A stretch of 64,000 nucleotides of DNA from contig OZ244175.1 in the NCBI GenBank assembly GCA_965216535.1, positions 4,774,001-4,838,000 of the forward strand. Reading direction: 5' to 3'. Below the pieces are notes generated by a model. That model was not told the DNA's origin. It searched no databases and saw nothing but the letters and a program-made list of their open reading frames with translations. The DNA comes from Hoeflea_A sp965216535 (lineage in GTDB: Bacteria; Pseudomonadota; Alphaproteobacteria; Rhizobiales; Rhizobiaceae). A program made the position numbers and the translations under genes. Within the stretch, counting starts at the first letter, position 1. Each line of letters opens with the position of its first letter. Positions 17,173-25,683 of this stretch are shown piece after piece.

Positions 17173-18204
17173 ATGAGGAGCGTCCGAGCCATCCATGTCG
17201 TCTCGGCCCATGCTGAGGGAGAGGTCGGCGATGTGATCGTGGGCGGTGTCTCGCCACCGCCTGGCGACACGATTTGGGAGCAGCGTTCCTGGATAGCGAA
17301 AGACGACAGCCTTCGCCGGTTTGTGCTGAATGAACCGCGCGGCGGCGTGTTTCGGCACGTCAATCTGCTGGTACCACCCAAATCTCCGGAGGCGGATGCT
17401 GCCTGGATCATCATGGAGCCTGAAGACACTCCGCCGATGTCCGGTTCAAACTCGATCTGCGTATCGACCGTTCTTCTGGAAACCGGCATCCTGCCCATGA
17501 CGGAACCGGTTTCCCACTGCACTCTCGAAGCACCTGGAGGGCTGGTTCGGGTCCGGGCAGATTGCTCGAATGGCAAGGTGCATCGCGTGTACGTGGAAAA
17601 CATCGCATCCTTCGCGCACCGGATGGATCAGAAGCTGGACGTGCCCGGGCTGGGCACTCTCAGTGTCGACACCGCGTTCGGAGGCGACAGTTTCGTGGTC
17701 GTCGACCCAGAGGAAATCGGCATCCCGCTTGTGCCGGAGAATGCACGCAAACTGGCTCAGTTGGGGGTTCGGATCACGGATGCTGCGGACGCCGCCTTTG
17801 CTTTCGAGCACCCCGAACAACCTGATTGGAGGCACCATTCCTTCTGCCTCTTTGCCGGCAAGCTGGAACGTGACGGCGACGACCTCTCCGCGCAATCGGT
17901 CGTGTCCATCCGACCTGGCAAAATCGACCGCTCTCCTACCGGAACGGCGGTATCGGCGCGAATGGCACTCCTTCATGAACGCGGCGAGATGAAACCTGGT
18001 GACAGATTCCGTGCCACTTCGATTATCGGATCGGAGTTCCAGGGAAAGATCCTTGGCACCGCCAAAGTTGGCTCGGTCCCAGCCATCCGACCGGAAATCA
18101 GCGGGCGCGCCTGGATTACAGGAACCCATCAACACATGCTCGATCCGGATGACCCCTGGCCCGAAGGCTACCGCATATCTGACACCTGGCCGATGCAGGA
18201 ATAG
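17173..18204 (+). CDS. Proline racemase superfamily protein with Ser/Thr at the catalytic positions
   Basis: A 343-residue member of the proline racemase/hydroxyproline epimerase/trans-3-hydroxyproline dehydratase superfamily (MRSVRAIHVVSAHAEGEVGD at the N-terminus, EPEDTPPMSGSNSIC at 82-96, FGGDSFVVVD at 169-178, DRSPTGT at 252-258). Racemases and epimerases use two cysteines, and dehydratases Cys plus Thr. Here the first position is S90 and the second T256, so no catalytic Cys is present at either site. Two-base epimerisation is unlikely; a dehydratase-like or unknown reaction is possible. It is divergent from the DMGDH-like enzyme, suggesting joint use of a methylated or hydroxylated imino acid. 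The Shine-Dalgarno sequence is weak. Confidence 0.82.
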   Translation: MRSVRAIHVVSAHAEGEVGDVIVGGVSPPPGDTIWEQRSWIAKDDSLRRFVLNEPRGGVFRHVNLLVPPKSPEADAAWIIMEPEDTPPMSGSNSICVSTVLLETGILPMTEPVSHCTLEAPGGLVRVRADCSNGKVHRVYVENIASFAHRMDQKLDVPGLGTLSVDTAFGGDSFVVVDPEEIGIPLVPENARKLAQLGVRITDAADAAFAFEHPEQPDWRHHSFCLFAGKLERDGDDLSAQSVVSIRPGKIDRSPTGTAVSARMALLHERGEMKPGDRFRATSIIGSEFQGKILGTAKVGSVPAIRPEISGRAWITGTHQHMLDPDDPWPEGYRISDTWPMQE

Positions 18205-18263
18205 CTGCTGCCGCCACTGCCTCGTCACGTTTGCGCGTTAGGCGCGCTTAGGGAGTATTCGCG

Positions 18264-19148
18264 ATGCTGACACGTCGACAATTGCTGCTGAGCCTGTTGG
18301 GAGGAGTGACGTTGCCCGCGTTGGTCGGCGGGTATGCCTTTGCCATTGAGCCGCGCTTTCGGCTTTCCGTGACACGCTATCGGGTGAAGACACCGCGACT
18401 TGCGGCAATGAGCGCTGGTCAGCCGCTCAAGGTGGCCGTGCTTGCCGACTTTCACGCCTGTGAACCGTGGATGCCGGTATCGCGGATCGAGCACATCGTT
18501 TCTACGACCAACGCTTTGAAGCCGGATCTGATCGTGCTGTTGGGGGACTATGTTGCCGGTTTGAGAAGGTTTCGCACTGCCATAGTTCCGATGCGAGACT
18601 GGAGCCAGGCTCTTTCCCATCTTGAGGCCCCGCTTGGCACCTATGCGGTGCTAGGCAATCATGACTGGTGGGTCGATGGCGCAGCAACGACCGAGCACCT
18701 GGAAAGCTCGGGTATTCCGGTTCTGGAAAATCGGGCTGTCGAACTAGCCCACCCGAACGGAAATCCTTTTTGGCTTGCCGGCCTGGGCGACCAATGGGCA
18801 ATTCCCGTCGGTGGAGGCCGCTTCCGGGGCGTGGATGACCTCGACGGAACGCTGGCACAGATCACGGACGATGCGCGCCCGGTGCTCCTGCTTGCTCACG
18901 AACCGGATATCTTTCCCAAGATTCCGACACGCGTCGACCTGACACTCAGCGGACATACCCATGGCGGGCAGGTTCGGTTGCCATTTCTGGGATCACCGAT
19001 CGTTCCATCTAGATTCGGACAGCGCTACGCCTACGGCCACATAACCGAAACCGACCGGCAATTGATCGTCTCCGGTGGCCTTGGCTGTTCCATGCTTCCG
19101 GTGCGGTTTGGCGTACCACCGGAAATCCTATTGATTGAAATGGGTTAG
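18264..19148 (+). CDS. Calcineurin-like metallophosphoesterase, exported or membrane-anchored
   Basis: A 294-residue protein with an N-terminal hydrophobic segment after MLTRRQLLLSL (residues 1-28), a signal or anchor with a twin-Arg-like start but no complete Tat motif. The metallophosphoesterase motifs are in order: LADFHA near 63 (D-x-H), LGDYV near 93, GNHDWW near 131 and GHTHGGQVRLP near 230. The family includes YkuE- and LpxH/LpxG-like phosphoesterases; the substrate cannot be assigned. AGGGAG precedes the ATG. It is 59 bp after the proline-racemase homologue and convergent with nusB. Confidence 0.86.
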   Translation: MLTRRQLLLSLLGGVTLPALVGGYAFAIEPRFRLSVTRYRVKTPRLAAMSAGQPLKVAVLADFHACEPWMPVSRIEHIVSTTNALKPDLIVLLGDYVAGLRRFRTAIVPMRDWSQALSHLEAPLGTYAVLGNHDWWVDGAATTEHLESSGIPVLENRAVELAHPNGNPFWLAGLGDQWAIPVGGGRFRGVDDLDGTLAQITDDARPVLLLAHEPDIFPKIPTRVDLTLSGHTHGGQVRLPFLGSPIVPSRFGQRYAYGHITETDRQLIVSGGLGCSMLPVRFGVPPEILLIEMG

Positions 19149-19170
19149 GCGAAGATTTGCAGAAAATGAA

Positions 19171-19656
19171 TCAGGCATCTTTCTGCAATTGGCGCCCCTC
19201 TCCCCGAAGCCGCCCGGCGAGACGATCGAGAACGGCATTGATGAGTTTCGGTTCATCCTCATCAAAGAACGCACGTCCTATATCGACATATTCGGTCACG
19301 ATCACGGCGACTGGCACATCTTTTCGGTTGGCCAACTCGTAAGCGCCTGCTCTGAGGATTGCTCGCAGCGTCGAGTCGAGGCGCGAAAGCGGCCAGTCTT
19401 CGGTCAAGGACGTCCGGATCAACGGATCGAGGGTTCGCTGCTGCTCGACAACGCCGGATACAATTGCTCGAAACCAGGCTGCATCTGCCTCGCGATATCG
19501 TTCGCCATCCAATTCCTGCCCAAGACGGTGCATTTCGTACTCACTGACCACCTCGAGAACACCGGTTCCTCCGACGTCCATCTGGTACAGGGCCTGAACG
19601 GCCGCCAGCCGGGCAGCACCGCGCTGGTTGGCAGGTTTGGCAGGGCGCTCGGTCAC
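19171..19656 (-). CDS. nusB: Transcription antitermination factor NusB
   Basis: A 161-residue RNA-binding protein that pairs with NusE (S10) on boxA RNA in rRNA antitermination. The family core is visible: RGAARLAAVQALYQMDV near residues 12-28, then DSTLRAILRAGAYELA and VPVAVIVTEYVDIGRAFFDEDEP in the C-terminal half. The start is GTG at 19656, overlapping the ribH stop by four bases (GTGA), so its translation is coupled to ribH. It is the last gene of the nrdR-rib operon; thiL, which often follows nusB, is not present. Confidence 0.94.
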   Translation of the reverse strand: MTERPAKPANQRGAARLAAVQALYQMDVGGTGVLEVVSEYEMHRLGQELDGERYREADAAWFRAIVSGVVEQQRTLDPLIRTSLTEDWPLSRLDSTLRAILRAGAYELANRKDVPVAVIVTEYVDIGRAFFDEDEPKLINAVLDRLAGRLRGEGRQLQKDA

Positions 19657-20126
19657 GGTTTGGCGCCCAATCTGGATCGTATCTTGATCATGGTGAGTGC
19701 CGCACGGGCGGCAAAACCGCCCTTGTCCGTGTCACCGGCACCATTCGCACGCTGGGCTCGAGCCCAGGCCTGTTCACGATTTTCAACAGTCAGAATGCCG
19801 TTGCCGATGGCAATGGACTCGCTGATCGAGAGATCCATGAGCCCACGGCTCGACTCATTGGCGACGATGTCGAAGTGATAGGTCTCGCCGCGAATGACGG
19901 TCCCGAGTGCTATGAACCCGTCATAGTCGGTGCCACCAGCGTCGGCACCATCAAGCGCCATGGCAATGGTCGCAGGAATTTCCAGCGCCCCGGGCACCGT
20001 CAGAATGTCGAAGGTCGCACCAGCCTCTTTCAGCGCGGCTTTCGCGCCTTCCAACATGCTGTCGGCAATATCGTCGTAGAAGCGCGCTTCCACGATCAGC
20101 AGATGGGGCGTGTCGGATCCGCTCAT
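19653..20126 (-). CDS. ribH: 6,7-dimethyl-8-ribityllumazine synthase
   Basis: Lumazine synthase joins the ribityl pyrimidine with dihydroxybutanone phosphate in the penultimate step of riboflavin synthesis. It has 157 residues with the motifs LIVEARFYDDIADSML, TVPGALEIPATIAMAL, GTVIRGETYHFDIVANES (catalytic His in this segment) and GILTVENREQAWARA. ATG at 20126 is chosen for AAGGA upstream and the family length; upstream in-frame starts would add a non-conserved leader. It is coupled to nusB by a 4-bp overlap and lies about 100 bp after ribE. Confidence 0.95.
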   Translation of the reverse strand: MSGSDTPHLLIVEARFYDDIADSMLEGAKAALKEAGATFDILTVPGALEIPATIAMALDGADAGGTDYDGFIALGTVIRGETYHFDIVANESSRGLMDLSISESIAIGNGILTVENREQAWARAQRANGAGDTDKGGFAARAALTMIKIRSRLGAKP

Positions 20127-20225
20127 GGCCGGTCCTTTCTGGAGTTGAAAACAAGCCGCGGTCAAATCACGGCTCATCTGACTTGGCAAGCGCTTTTCAT
20201 CGCGCTCATGAAAATTTGCGGCGCT

Positions 20226-20837
20226 TCATTCCGTCCGAAAACTGATGAGGCGATCAGCATAGCGGGCCATCTGATCAACCTCCAGGTTGACCCGGTCTCC
20301 CGCCTGGCGTTCGGACCAAGTCGTCACGTCGAGAGAATGGCGAATGAGAAGGACATCGAATTCAGCTCCGTTCACGGCATTGACCGTCAGCGACGTACCG
20401 TCAAGCGCGACGGAGCCCTTGGGTGCGATGTAGCGCGCCAACTCGTTGGGTGCTCGAATCGTGAAACGACGGGCGTCGCCCTCTTCACCTACGGATTCAA
20501 TCGTTGCCATGCCGTCGACGTGTCCTGAAACCAGATGACCGCCCAGCTCGTCCCCGATCTTGAGGGAGCGCTCGAGGTTTACCCTGGTTCCCTCCTCCCA
20601 GGTGCCAATGGTGGTCAGCCGCAACGCCTCCTCCCAGGCTTCCACCTCGAACCAGCGATCCGCGTTATCTGCCGGCGCAAGCCCGGTCACGGTGAGGCAG
20701 GTTCCGGAGCAGGAGATTGAAGCCCCCATATCGATGGTCGCAGGATCGTAGGTGGTCTCAATTCGCAGGCGAACGCCTTCGTTCATCGGTGTAACGGCGG
20801 CAATCCGGCCCACATCGGTGACGATTCCCGTAAACAT
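20226..20837 (-). CDS. ribE: Riboflavin synthase (alpha chain)
   Basis: A 203-residue enzyme that dismutates two lumazine molecules to riboflavin. It shows the tandem lumazine-binding repeats: the first begins MFTGIVTDVGRI and contains SISCSGTCLTV, the second begins near GHVDGMATIESVGEEGD and contains GSVALDGTSLTVN. The ATG overlaps the ribD stop by one base (TGATG) and has AAAGGA upstream, so translation is coupled. No FMN riboswitch precedes it. Confidence 0.95.
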   Translation of the reverse strand: MFTGIVTDVGRIAAVTPMNEGVRLRIETTYDPATIDMGASISCSGTCLTVTGLAPADNADRWFEVEAWEEALRLTTIGTWEEGTRVNLERSLKIGDELGGHLVSGHVDGMATIESVGEEGDARRFTIRAPNELARYIAPKGSVALDGTSLTVNAVNGAEFDVLLIRHSLDVTTWSERQAGDRVNLEVDQMARYADRLISFRTE

Positions 20838-21943
20838 CAAGACGTCCTTTCGTAGTGGCGACGCAGGTCTTTGCCCAATTGCCTGGTCTCCGTGAGCTCA
20901 AAACCGTCCGGCAGGCGGTTCGCACCGATCGGTGCATCCACGCCGTCCGCGCCGATGGTTTCAGGACCCTCAAACAGATCAATGCGGTCGACCAACTCGT
21001 CCTCCAGGAAGGAGCGTGCAACAGCGGCGCCACCCTCGACAATCAAAGTCGAAAGGCCCTGCCCTGTCAGGTCATCCAGCAACTCCGGCAACGCGATCCC
21101 TCTGGTATCGCTGTCGCACGCGATCAGCCGTGCACCTGTCTGCTGAAGCCTTTCGAAACGCTCATCACCCGGTCCGACCGTTGTGGCCACGATCAAAGGC
21201 ACCTTTGTGGCGCTTTGAACTAGTTTACTGTCCAGCGGCAGTCGAAGATCTCGATCGAGTACGATCCTGATCGGGGAGCGGTTTTCAAGCCTGGGCAATC
21301 GGCAGGTCAGCATCGGATCGTCTTCAATCACGGTGCCTATCCCCACCAGAATGGCATCGGCGGCGGCGCGAGCAACATGGTTCATCGCTCCGGCTACAGG
21401 GCCGGTGATGTGAACTTGCCCAGCACCACGACGACCGATCCTGCCATCGGCCGATAGCGCAAGCTTGAGCGTGACAAGTGGCCGGTTTTTGGTGCGCCGC
21501 GTCAGGTATCCGGCGAGCGCATACTGCGCCTCCGGCTCCATGACGCCCTCCTCAACTTCCACCCCAGCCTCGCGCAACATGCGATAACCGCGACCGGAAA
21601 CCCGGTCATCCGGATCAGTCGTAGCGGCCACGACGCGTTTGATACCGGCCTTGATCAGTCCCTCGGCACATGGCGGCGTACTGCCGTGATGAGAGCACGG
21701 CTCGAGCGAAACATAGGCGGTCGCTCCGCGCGCCAGGTCGCCCGCTTCGCCAATCGCTTCGGTCTCGGCATGAGGCCTGCCGCCGAGAGCCGTCAATCCT
21801 CGACCGACGATCCTCATGTCTCCGTCGATTTCACGCACAATCAGTGTCGAAACAGACGGATTGGTTCCGGTGCGGCTCAGATGCCGGTAAGAATAACGGA
21901 TCGCCGCAGCCATCATGCGGCGGTCGAGTTCCGTCACCGCCAC
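20837..21943 (-). CDS. ribD: Bifunctional riboflavin deaminase-reductase RibD, GTG start
   Basis: A 368-residue two-domain enzyme. The N-terminal cytidine-deaminase fold has the zinc site HAETEAI and PCSHHGSTPPC; the C-terminal reductase domain begins near RPLVTLKLALSADGRI and contains VEGGAAVARSF. It performs two successive steps from the GTP cyclohydrolase II product toward ribityl-aminouracil. GTG at 21943 is favoured: GAGGA is 8-9 nt upstream and it lies 4 nt after the nrdR stop. GTG codons at 21937 and 21982 are alternatives. Confidence 0.93.
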   Translation of the reverse strand: MAVTELDRRMMAAAIRYSYRHLSRTGTNPSVSTLIVREIDGDMRIVGRGLTALGGRPHAETEAIGEAGDLARGATAYVSLEPCSHHGSTPPCAEGLIKAGIKRVVAATTDPDDRVSGRGYRMLREAGVEVEEGVMEPEAQYALAGYLTRRTKNRPLVTLKLALSADGRIGRRGAGQVHITGPVAGAMNHVARAAADAILVGIGTVIEDDPMLTCRLPRLENRSPIRIVLDRDLRLPLDSKLVQSATKVPLIVATTVGPGDERFERLQQTGARLIACDSDTRGIALPELLDDLTGQGLSTLIVEGGAAVARSFLEDELVDRIDLFEGPETIGADGVDAPIGANRLPDGFELTETRQLGKDLRRHYERTS

Positions 21944-21947
21944 GGGT

Positions 21948-22424
21948 TCATTCCTCGCCTGAATCGCCGTTGAGCCGGGCACTCAACTCATTGAGCACCT
22001 GCTCGAAGTCAGCCGGATCGTTGAAATCCCGGTAGACCGAGGCGTAGCGCACAAATCCGACGTCATCGATCGACTTCAAAGCCTCCAGGACCATCAGTCC
22101 GATCTTGTCGGAGTGGACATCCGTCTCGCCGGAACTCTCCAGCCTCCGCACAATGCCGGATACGGCCCTCTCGACCCGGTCGCGCTCGATCGGCCGCTTG
22201 CGAAGGGCGATTTCGAACGACCGCATCAGCTTGTCGCGATCGAACGGAACCTTGCGCCCGGTTTTCTTGATGACCTGCAAGTCGCGGAGCTGTACCCGCT
22301 CGAAGGTGGTGAAGCGACCGCCGCAATCCGGACAGACCCGGCGCCGGCGAATGGCATTGCCATCTTCGGCAGGCCTTGAATCCTTCACCTGACTGTCTTC
22401 TGAGTTGCAGTAGGGACAGCGCAT
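21948..22424 (-). CDS. nrdR: Transcriptional repressor NrdR
   Basis: A 158-residue ribonucleotide reductase regulator with an N-terminal zinc ribbon (MRCPYC, and CPDCGGRFTTFER near 31-43) followed by an ATP-cone domain (VIKKTGRKVPFDRDKL onward). It represses nrd operons when dATP is bound. It is the first gene of the nrdR-ribD-ribE-ribH-nusB cluster and lies about 155 bp downstream of glyA on the same strand. Confidence 0.95.
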   Translation of the reverse strand: MRCPYCNSEDSQVKDSRPAEDGNAIRRRRVCPDCGGRFTTFERVQLRDLQVIKKTGRKVPFDRDKLMRSFEIALRKRPIERDRVERAVSGIVRRLESSGETDVHSDKIGLMVLEALKSIDDVGFVRYASVYRDFNDPADFEQVLNELSARLNGDSGEE

Positions 22425-22524
22425 CGAAACTCCATTCTCGTTGGTAAAAAGTGCCGGATGGGCAGAGGCCTCCTGAGTCGGCCTTACTTATCAGAACAGA
22501 TCAGCGCATGGAAACGCTGTCCAA

Positions 22525-22546
22525 GTCCGGATGTTCAAATCCGGAC
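22525..22546 (-). terminator. Hairpin between glyA and nrdR
   Basis: A perfect 8-bp inverted repeat (GTCCGGAT/ATCCGGAC, 6-nt loop) lies about 34 nt after the glyA stop on the minus strand. No T-tract follows, so it may be a weak or Rho-assisted terminator, or a processing or 3'-stability structure. Confidence 0.45.
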
Positions 22547-22579
22547 CCGGCAACAGAATGGCCAGACAGATCCCGCCAA

Positions 22580-23881
22580 TCAGTAGATCGGGAATGCCTT
22601 GGTCAGTGCGATGGCTTTTTCTTTAACCGACCGTTCGATGGCGGCATTGCCTTCGGCAGAATTGGTTCGAAGACCATCCAGCACTTCAATGATCAGTTCG
22701 CCGATCTGGCGGAACTCGACCGGGCCAAAGCCGCGGGTCGTCCCCGCGGGCGTGCCGAGGCGGATACCGGACGTGACGGTCGGCTTTTCCGGATCGTTTG
22801 GAACGCCGTTCTTGTTGCAGGTAATGAACGCATTGCCGAGAGCGACTTCGGACACCTGGCCCGTCAACCCCTTTGGCCGCAGGTCGACCAGCAGCAAGTG
22901 CGTGTCCGTTCCGCCGGACACGATGTCGAGACCACCCTCCACCAGCGTAGCGGCGAGCACTTTGGCGTTTTCAACCACCCTGGCCGAGTAAGTCTTGAAC
23001 TCCGGCGTCAACGCCTCGCCGAAGGCCACAGCTTTCGCGGCAATCACATGCATAAGCGGTCCGCCCTGCAACCCCGGAAAGACCGCCGAGTTGATCTTCT
23101 TGGCAATGTCCGGATCGTTGGTCAGGACCAGACCACCACGCGGGCCGCGCAGGGTCTTGTGGGTCGTGGACGTCGCCACATGCGCGTGCGGGAACGGGCT
23201 TGGATGCACACCGCCGGCAACCAACCCGGCAAAGTGCGCCATGTCGACACAGAAATAAGCGCCGACCGTATCTGCAATTTCACGGAACCGGGCGAAATCG
23301 ATCTGCCGTGAGTAGGCTGATCCGCCGGCGATGATCAAAGTCGGCTTGTGCTCGCGGGCCAGCGCTTCCACCTGATCGTAGTCGATCAGGCCGGTCTCGG
23401 CGACGACACCATATTGCACCGCATTGAACCACTTCCCTGAGATGTTGGGACGGGCACCGTGCGTGAGGTGACCGCCTGCGTCCAGGCTCATCCCTAGAAT
23501 GGTATCGCCCGGCTTCGTCAAAGCCAGAAACACCGACTGGTTGGCCTGGCTGCCGGAGTGGGGCTGCACATTGGCGAAGGCACAGTCAAACAGTTTGGTG
23601 ATCCGTTCGATTGCCAGTTCCTCGGCGACGTCGACATATTGGCAACCGCCATAGTAGCGCCGCGCCGGATACCCTTCGGCATATTTGTTCGTCATGATCG
23701 AACCCTGCGCCTCAAGCACGGCACGGGAGACGATGTTCTCGGATGCGATCAGCTCAATTTCCTGCTGCTGACGACCGAGTTCCTTTTCGATGCTACCGAA
23801 AACCGCCGCATCGGCGTCAGCCAGCGAACGGTTGAAAAATGCGTCATAGTGATGATCGGTGTTGGCGATCGGGTCGGTCAT
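22580..23881 (-). CDS. glyA: Serine hydroxymethyltransferase
   Basis: A PLP enzyme interconverting serine and glycine with tetrahydrofolate, the main one-carbon source of the cell. It has 433 residues; the PLP lysine is K242 in STTHKTLRGPRGG, with IELIASENI near 42-50 and AEGYPARRYYGGC near 68-80. ATG at 23881 with GCAGGA upstream is chosen over a longer frame. The leader (to about 23965) contains a short CCCGGC/GCCGGG hairpin at 23949-23963, but no recognised riboswitch. Confidence 0.95.
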   Translation of the reverse strand: MTDPIANTDHHYDAFFNRSLADADAAVFGSIEKELGRQQQEIELIASENIVSRAVLEAQGSIMTNKYAEGYPARRYYGGCQYVDVAEELAIERITKLFDCAFANVQPHSGSQANQSVFLALTKPGDTILGMSLDAGGHLTHGARPNISGKWFNAVQYGVVAETGLIDYDQVEALAREHKPTLIIAGGSAYSRQIDFARFREIADTVGAYFCVDMAHFAGLVAGGVHPSPFPHAHVATSTTHKTLRGPRGGLVLTNDPDIAKKINSAVFPGLQGGPLMHVIAAKAVAFGEALTPEFKTYSARVVENAKVLAATLVEGGLDIVSGGTDTHLLLVDLRPKGLTGQVSEVALGNAFITCNKNGVPNDPEKPTVTSGIRLGTPAGTTRGFGPVEFRQIGELIIEVLDGLRTNSAEGNAAIERSVKEKAIALTKAFPIY

Positions 23882-24074
23882 TTTGCTATTCCTGCAGATA
23901 GGGAACAAATGGGCGCCGAGGGGCGTTTTCGGGGTATGCAACATGGATCCCGGCAATGCCGGGTCACGCGGGTCTCATAAAGCCCCGACGCACATTAAAC
24001 AAGGTAGGCAGCGCCACCATTTCTGGCAGCGAAGTCGACCCATCCTGATTGCGTCAATGCTGGTGAGGTGTGCC

Positions 24075-25355
24075 CTATTGCAGCGCCAGCTGCTCGACAC
24101 CATCGCGGCGATAGATGTCTTCGCGGAACTGAACAACGCCATCCGACGTCGACCAGGCGGTGACGTAGGTGAAATAGACCGGAACCGGCTCTGACAGCTC
24201 GATCGGCGTACTGACGCCGCTGGCGATCACTTGTTCCATCGTTTGGCGATTCCAGCCTGGGGTGTCGCGCAATAACCAGGTGGACAGATCGCGGACGTTT
24301 TGCACGCGCACACATCCGGAACTTTCGAACCGCAGCAACTTGCCGAACAGGCTCTGTTGCGGCGTATCGTGCATGTAGACGGCATGAGGGTTGTGGAAGT
24401 TGATCTTTGTGGAGGACATGGCGTTGATCTTGCCGGGGTCCTGGCGGAACATCAGCTTCGGCGCTTCGGCCGCATTCCAATCGATCGTCTCCGGTGCGAC
24501 CTCGCCACCATTGGCATCAAACAAACGGATGGAATTGCGCGTCAGGTAGGTCGGATCCTTGCGCATCAGCGGCATGATGTCCTTTTCGATGATCGACCGC
24601 GGCGCTGTCCAGTAAGGATTGAGGATCACTTCATGGATCTTGGAATTCAGGATGGGCGTCTGTCGGCTGATTTTGCCGACGACGGCGGTGTGGCGCAACG
24701 CGACGCGATACCCCTCGACCGCTTCAATATGAGCGGCCGGAATATTCACCAGGACGTACCGGTCCCCCAGATAGCCCGACATGGAGCGCAGGCGCACCAG
24801 ATTGGTCTCAAGCTGGCCGAGACGCACCGTCGCCGATACGTTCAGCGCCGCGTAGCTGTGACGGCCGAGAATGCCGTCGGCCGGAAGACCGTGGCGGGCC
24901 TGGAATCGCTTCACCGCGCCGTCCACATAACTGTCGAAAGCTGGTGAAGTCCCCGCCGATTGCGCCATGTCGCCGGATATGATCAGACGTTTTCTGAGCA
25001 CTGAAACCGCCGGGTCGCTGGCGCCGATCCGCAATTTGCTCCCGGAGGGCACAACCGGCCATCCACCGCGAAGGACGATATTCTGATAGGTGCCGACCGC
25101 CGTCTCGACATTGCTGACCGTTTCGGGGCTGAAGATCGGAACGCTGGAGTTGACCTTTACGGCGGTGCGCGAAGCCTGCGCATCGAACTGGTCGTCCCAT
25201 GAACCGCGGCGCGGAGCGTTGATGATGCTCTCGATCGTCGTCTGCGCCAGGTTTTGGGCAGCGGCTCCTCCGGCTGCAACGCTGGCGCCAAACGCCGTAG
25301 CACCGCCGAGAAAAGCGCGTCGCGAAATAGACTTGTTCATTTTCTTCATGGACAT
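24075..25355 (-). CDS. Tat-exported L,D-transpeptidase (YkuD) with peptidoglycan-binding domain
   Basis: About 426 residues. The N-terminus has a twin-arginine signal (SRRAFLGGATAFGAS), then a peptidoglycan-binding domain (about 110-175; RFQARHGLPADGILG) and a YkuD catalytic domain with H329 in YMHDTP and C348 in ESSGCVRV. Such enzymes make 3-3 peptidoglycan crosslinks or attach proteins to the wall. It belongs to the type whose Liberibacter and Sinorhizobium relatives (LdtP) are activated by LdtR, and an ldtR gene lies 1.4 kb upstream. The start is uncertain: ATGs at 25355, 25349 and 25340 all have weak ribosome binding sites. Confidence 0.88.
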   Translation of the reverse strand: MSMKKMNKSISRRAFLGGATAFGASVAAGGAAAQNLAQTTIESIINAPRRGSWDDQFDAQASRTAVKVNSSVPIFSPETVSNVETAVGTYQNIVLRGGWPVVPSGSKLRIGASDPAVSVLRKRLIISGDMAQSAGTSPAFDSYVDGAVKRFQARHGLPADGILGRHSYAALNVSATVRLGQLETNLVRLRSMSGYLGDRYVLVNIPAAHIEAVEGYRVALRHTAVVGKISRQTPILNSKIHEVILNPYWTAPRSIIEKDIMPLMRKDPTYLTRNSIRLFDANGGEVAPETIDWNAAEAPKLMFRQDPGKINAMSSTKINFHNPHAVYMHDTPQQSLFGKLLRFESSGCVRVQNVRDLSTWLLRDTPGWNRQTMEQVIASGVSTPIELSEPVPVYFTYVTAWSTSDGVVQFREDIYRRDGVEQLALQ

Positions 25356-25683
25356 AAGAAACCACTCATCGCCGTTATCGTGTGGTTGTCGCCCTGGAGT
25401 CGCTTCCGCCACCCTATGCGAAACGGACTATAACAGCCAGCCTCCGCTTCTCGATTCACGATTTTGCGAGGACACCCCCGAACACTCCCCAATTCGTTGC
25501 TTTGCACACAACGGACCAAGGGCCGAATTTCACACCAATATGGCCAATTGATGGTTAATATTCGGTTCCGGCTCCGGCGCTGCAACAATCTCCTTACCGA
25601 TGAGCCATACATAGGACCGTGTGTGCATTTCGCAACAGTTCAGCGACGGGCGCAAGATTCTCCGTATCAGGCCGACCTGGAAC
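25356..25683. other. 328-bp intergenic region upstream of the L,D-transpeptidase gene
   Basis: No supported gene. It is the likely promoter region of the L,D-transpeptidase gene. The part around 25525-25565 is AT-richer than its surroundings and contains ATGGTTAATATT, with TTAACCAT on the minus strand. No strong hairpin terminator was seen for the preceding oxygenase gene. Confidence 0.5.
25551..25558 (-). promoter_or_regulatory. CtrA half-site-like motif TTAACCAT
   Basis: The minus strand reads TTAACCAT, the sequence of the CtrA half-site recognised in alphaproteobacteria, about 195 nt upstream of the L,D-transpeptidase start. A single 8-mer is weak evidence. Confidence 0.2.

Noticed and set aside
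20127..20225. Possible FMN riboswitch in the rib cluster
   Set aside because: The conserved RFN segments are absent; only short hairpins were seen.
23949..23963. CCCGGC/GCCGGG hairpin in the glyA leader as a riboswitch
   Set aside because: A single 6-bp hairpin with no conserved riboswitch core or terminator-antiterminator arrangement.
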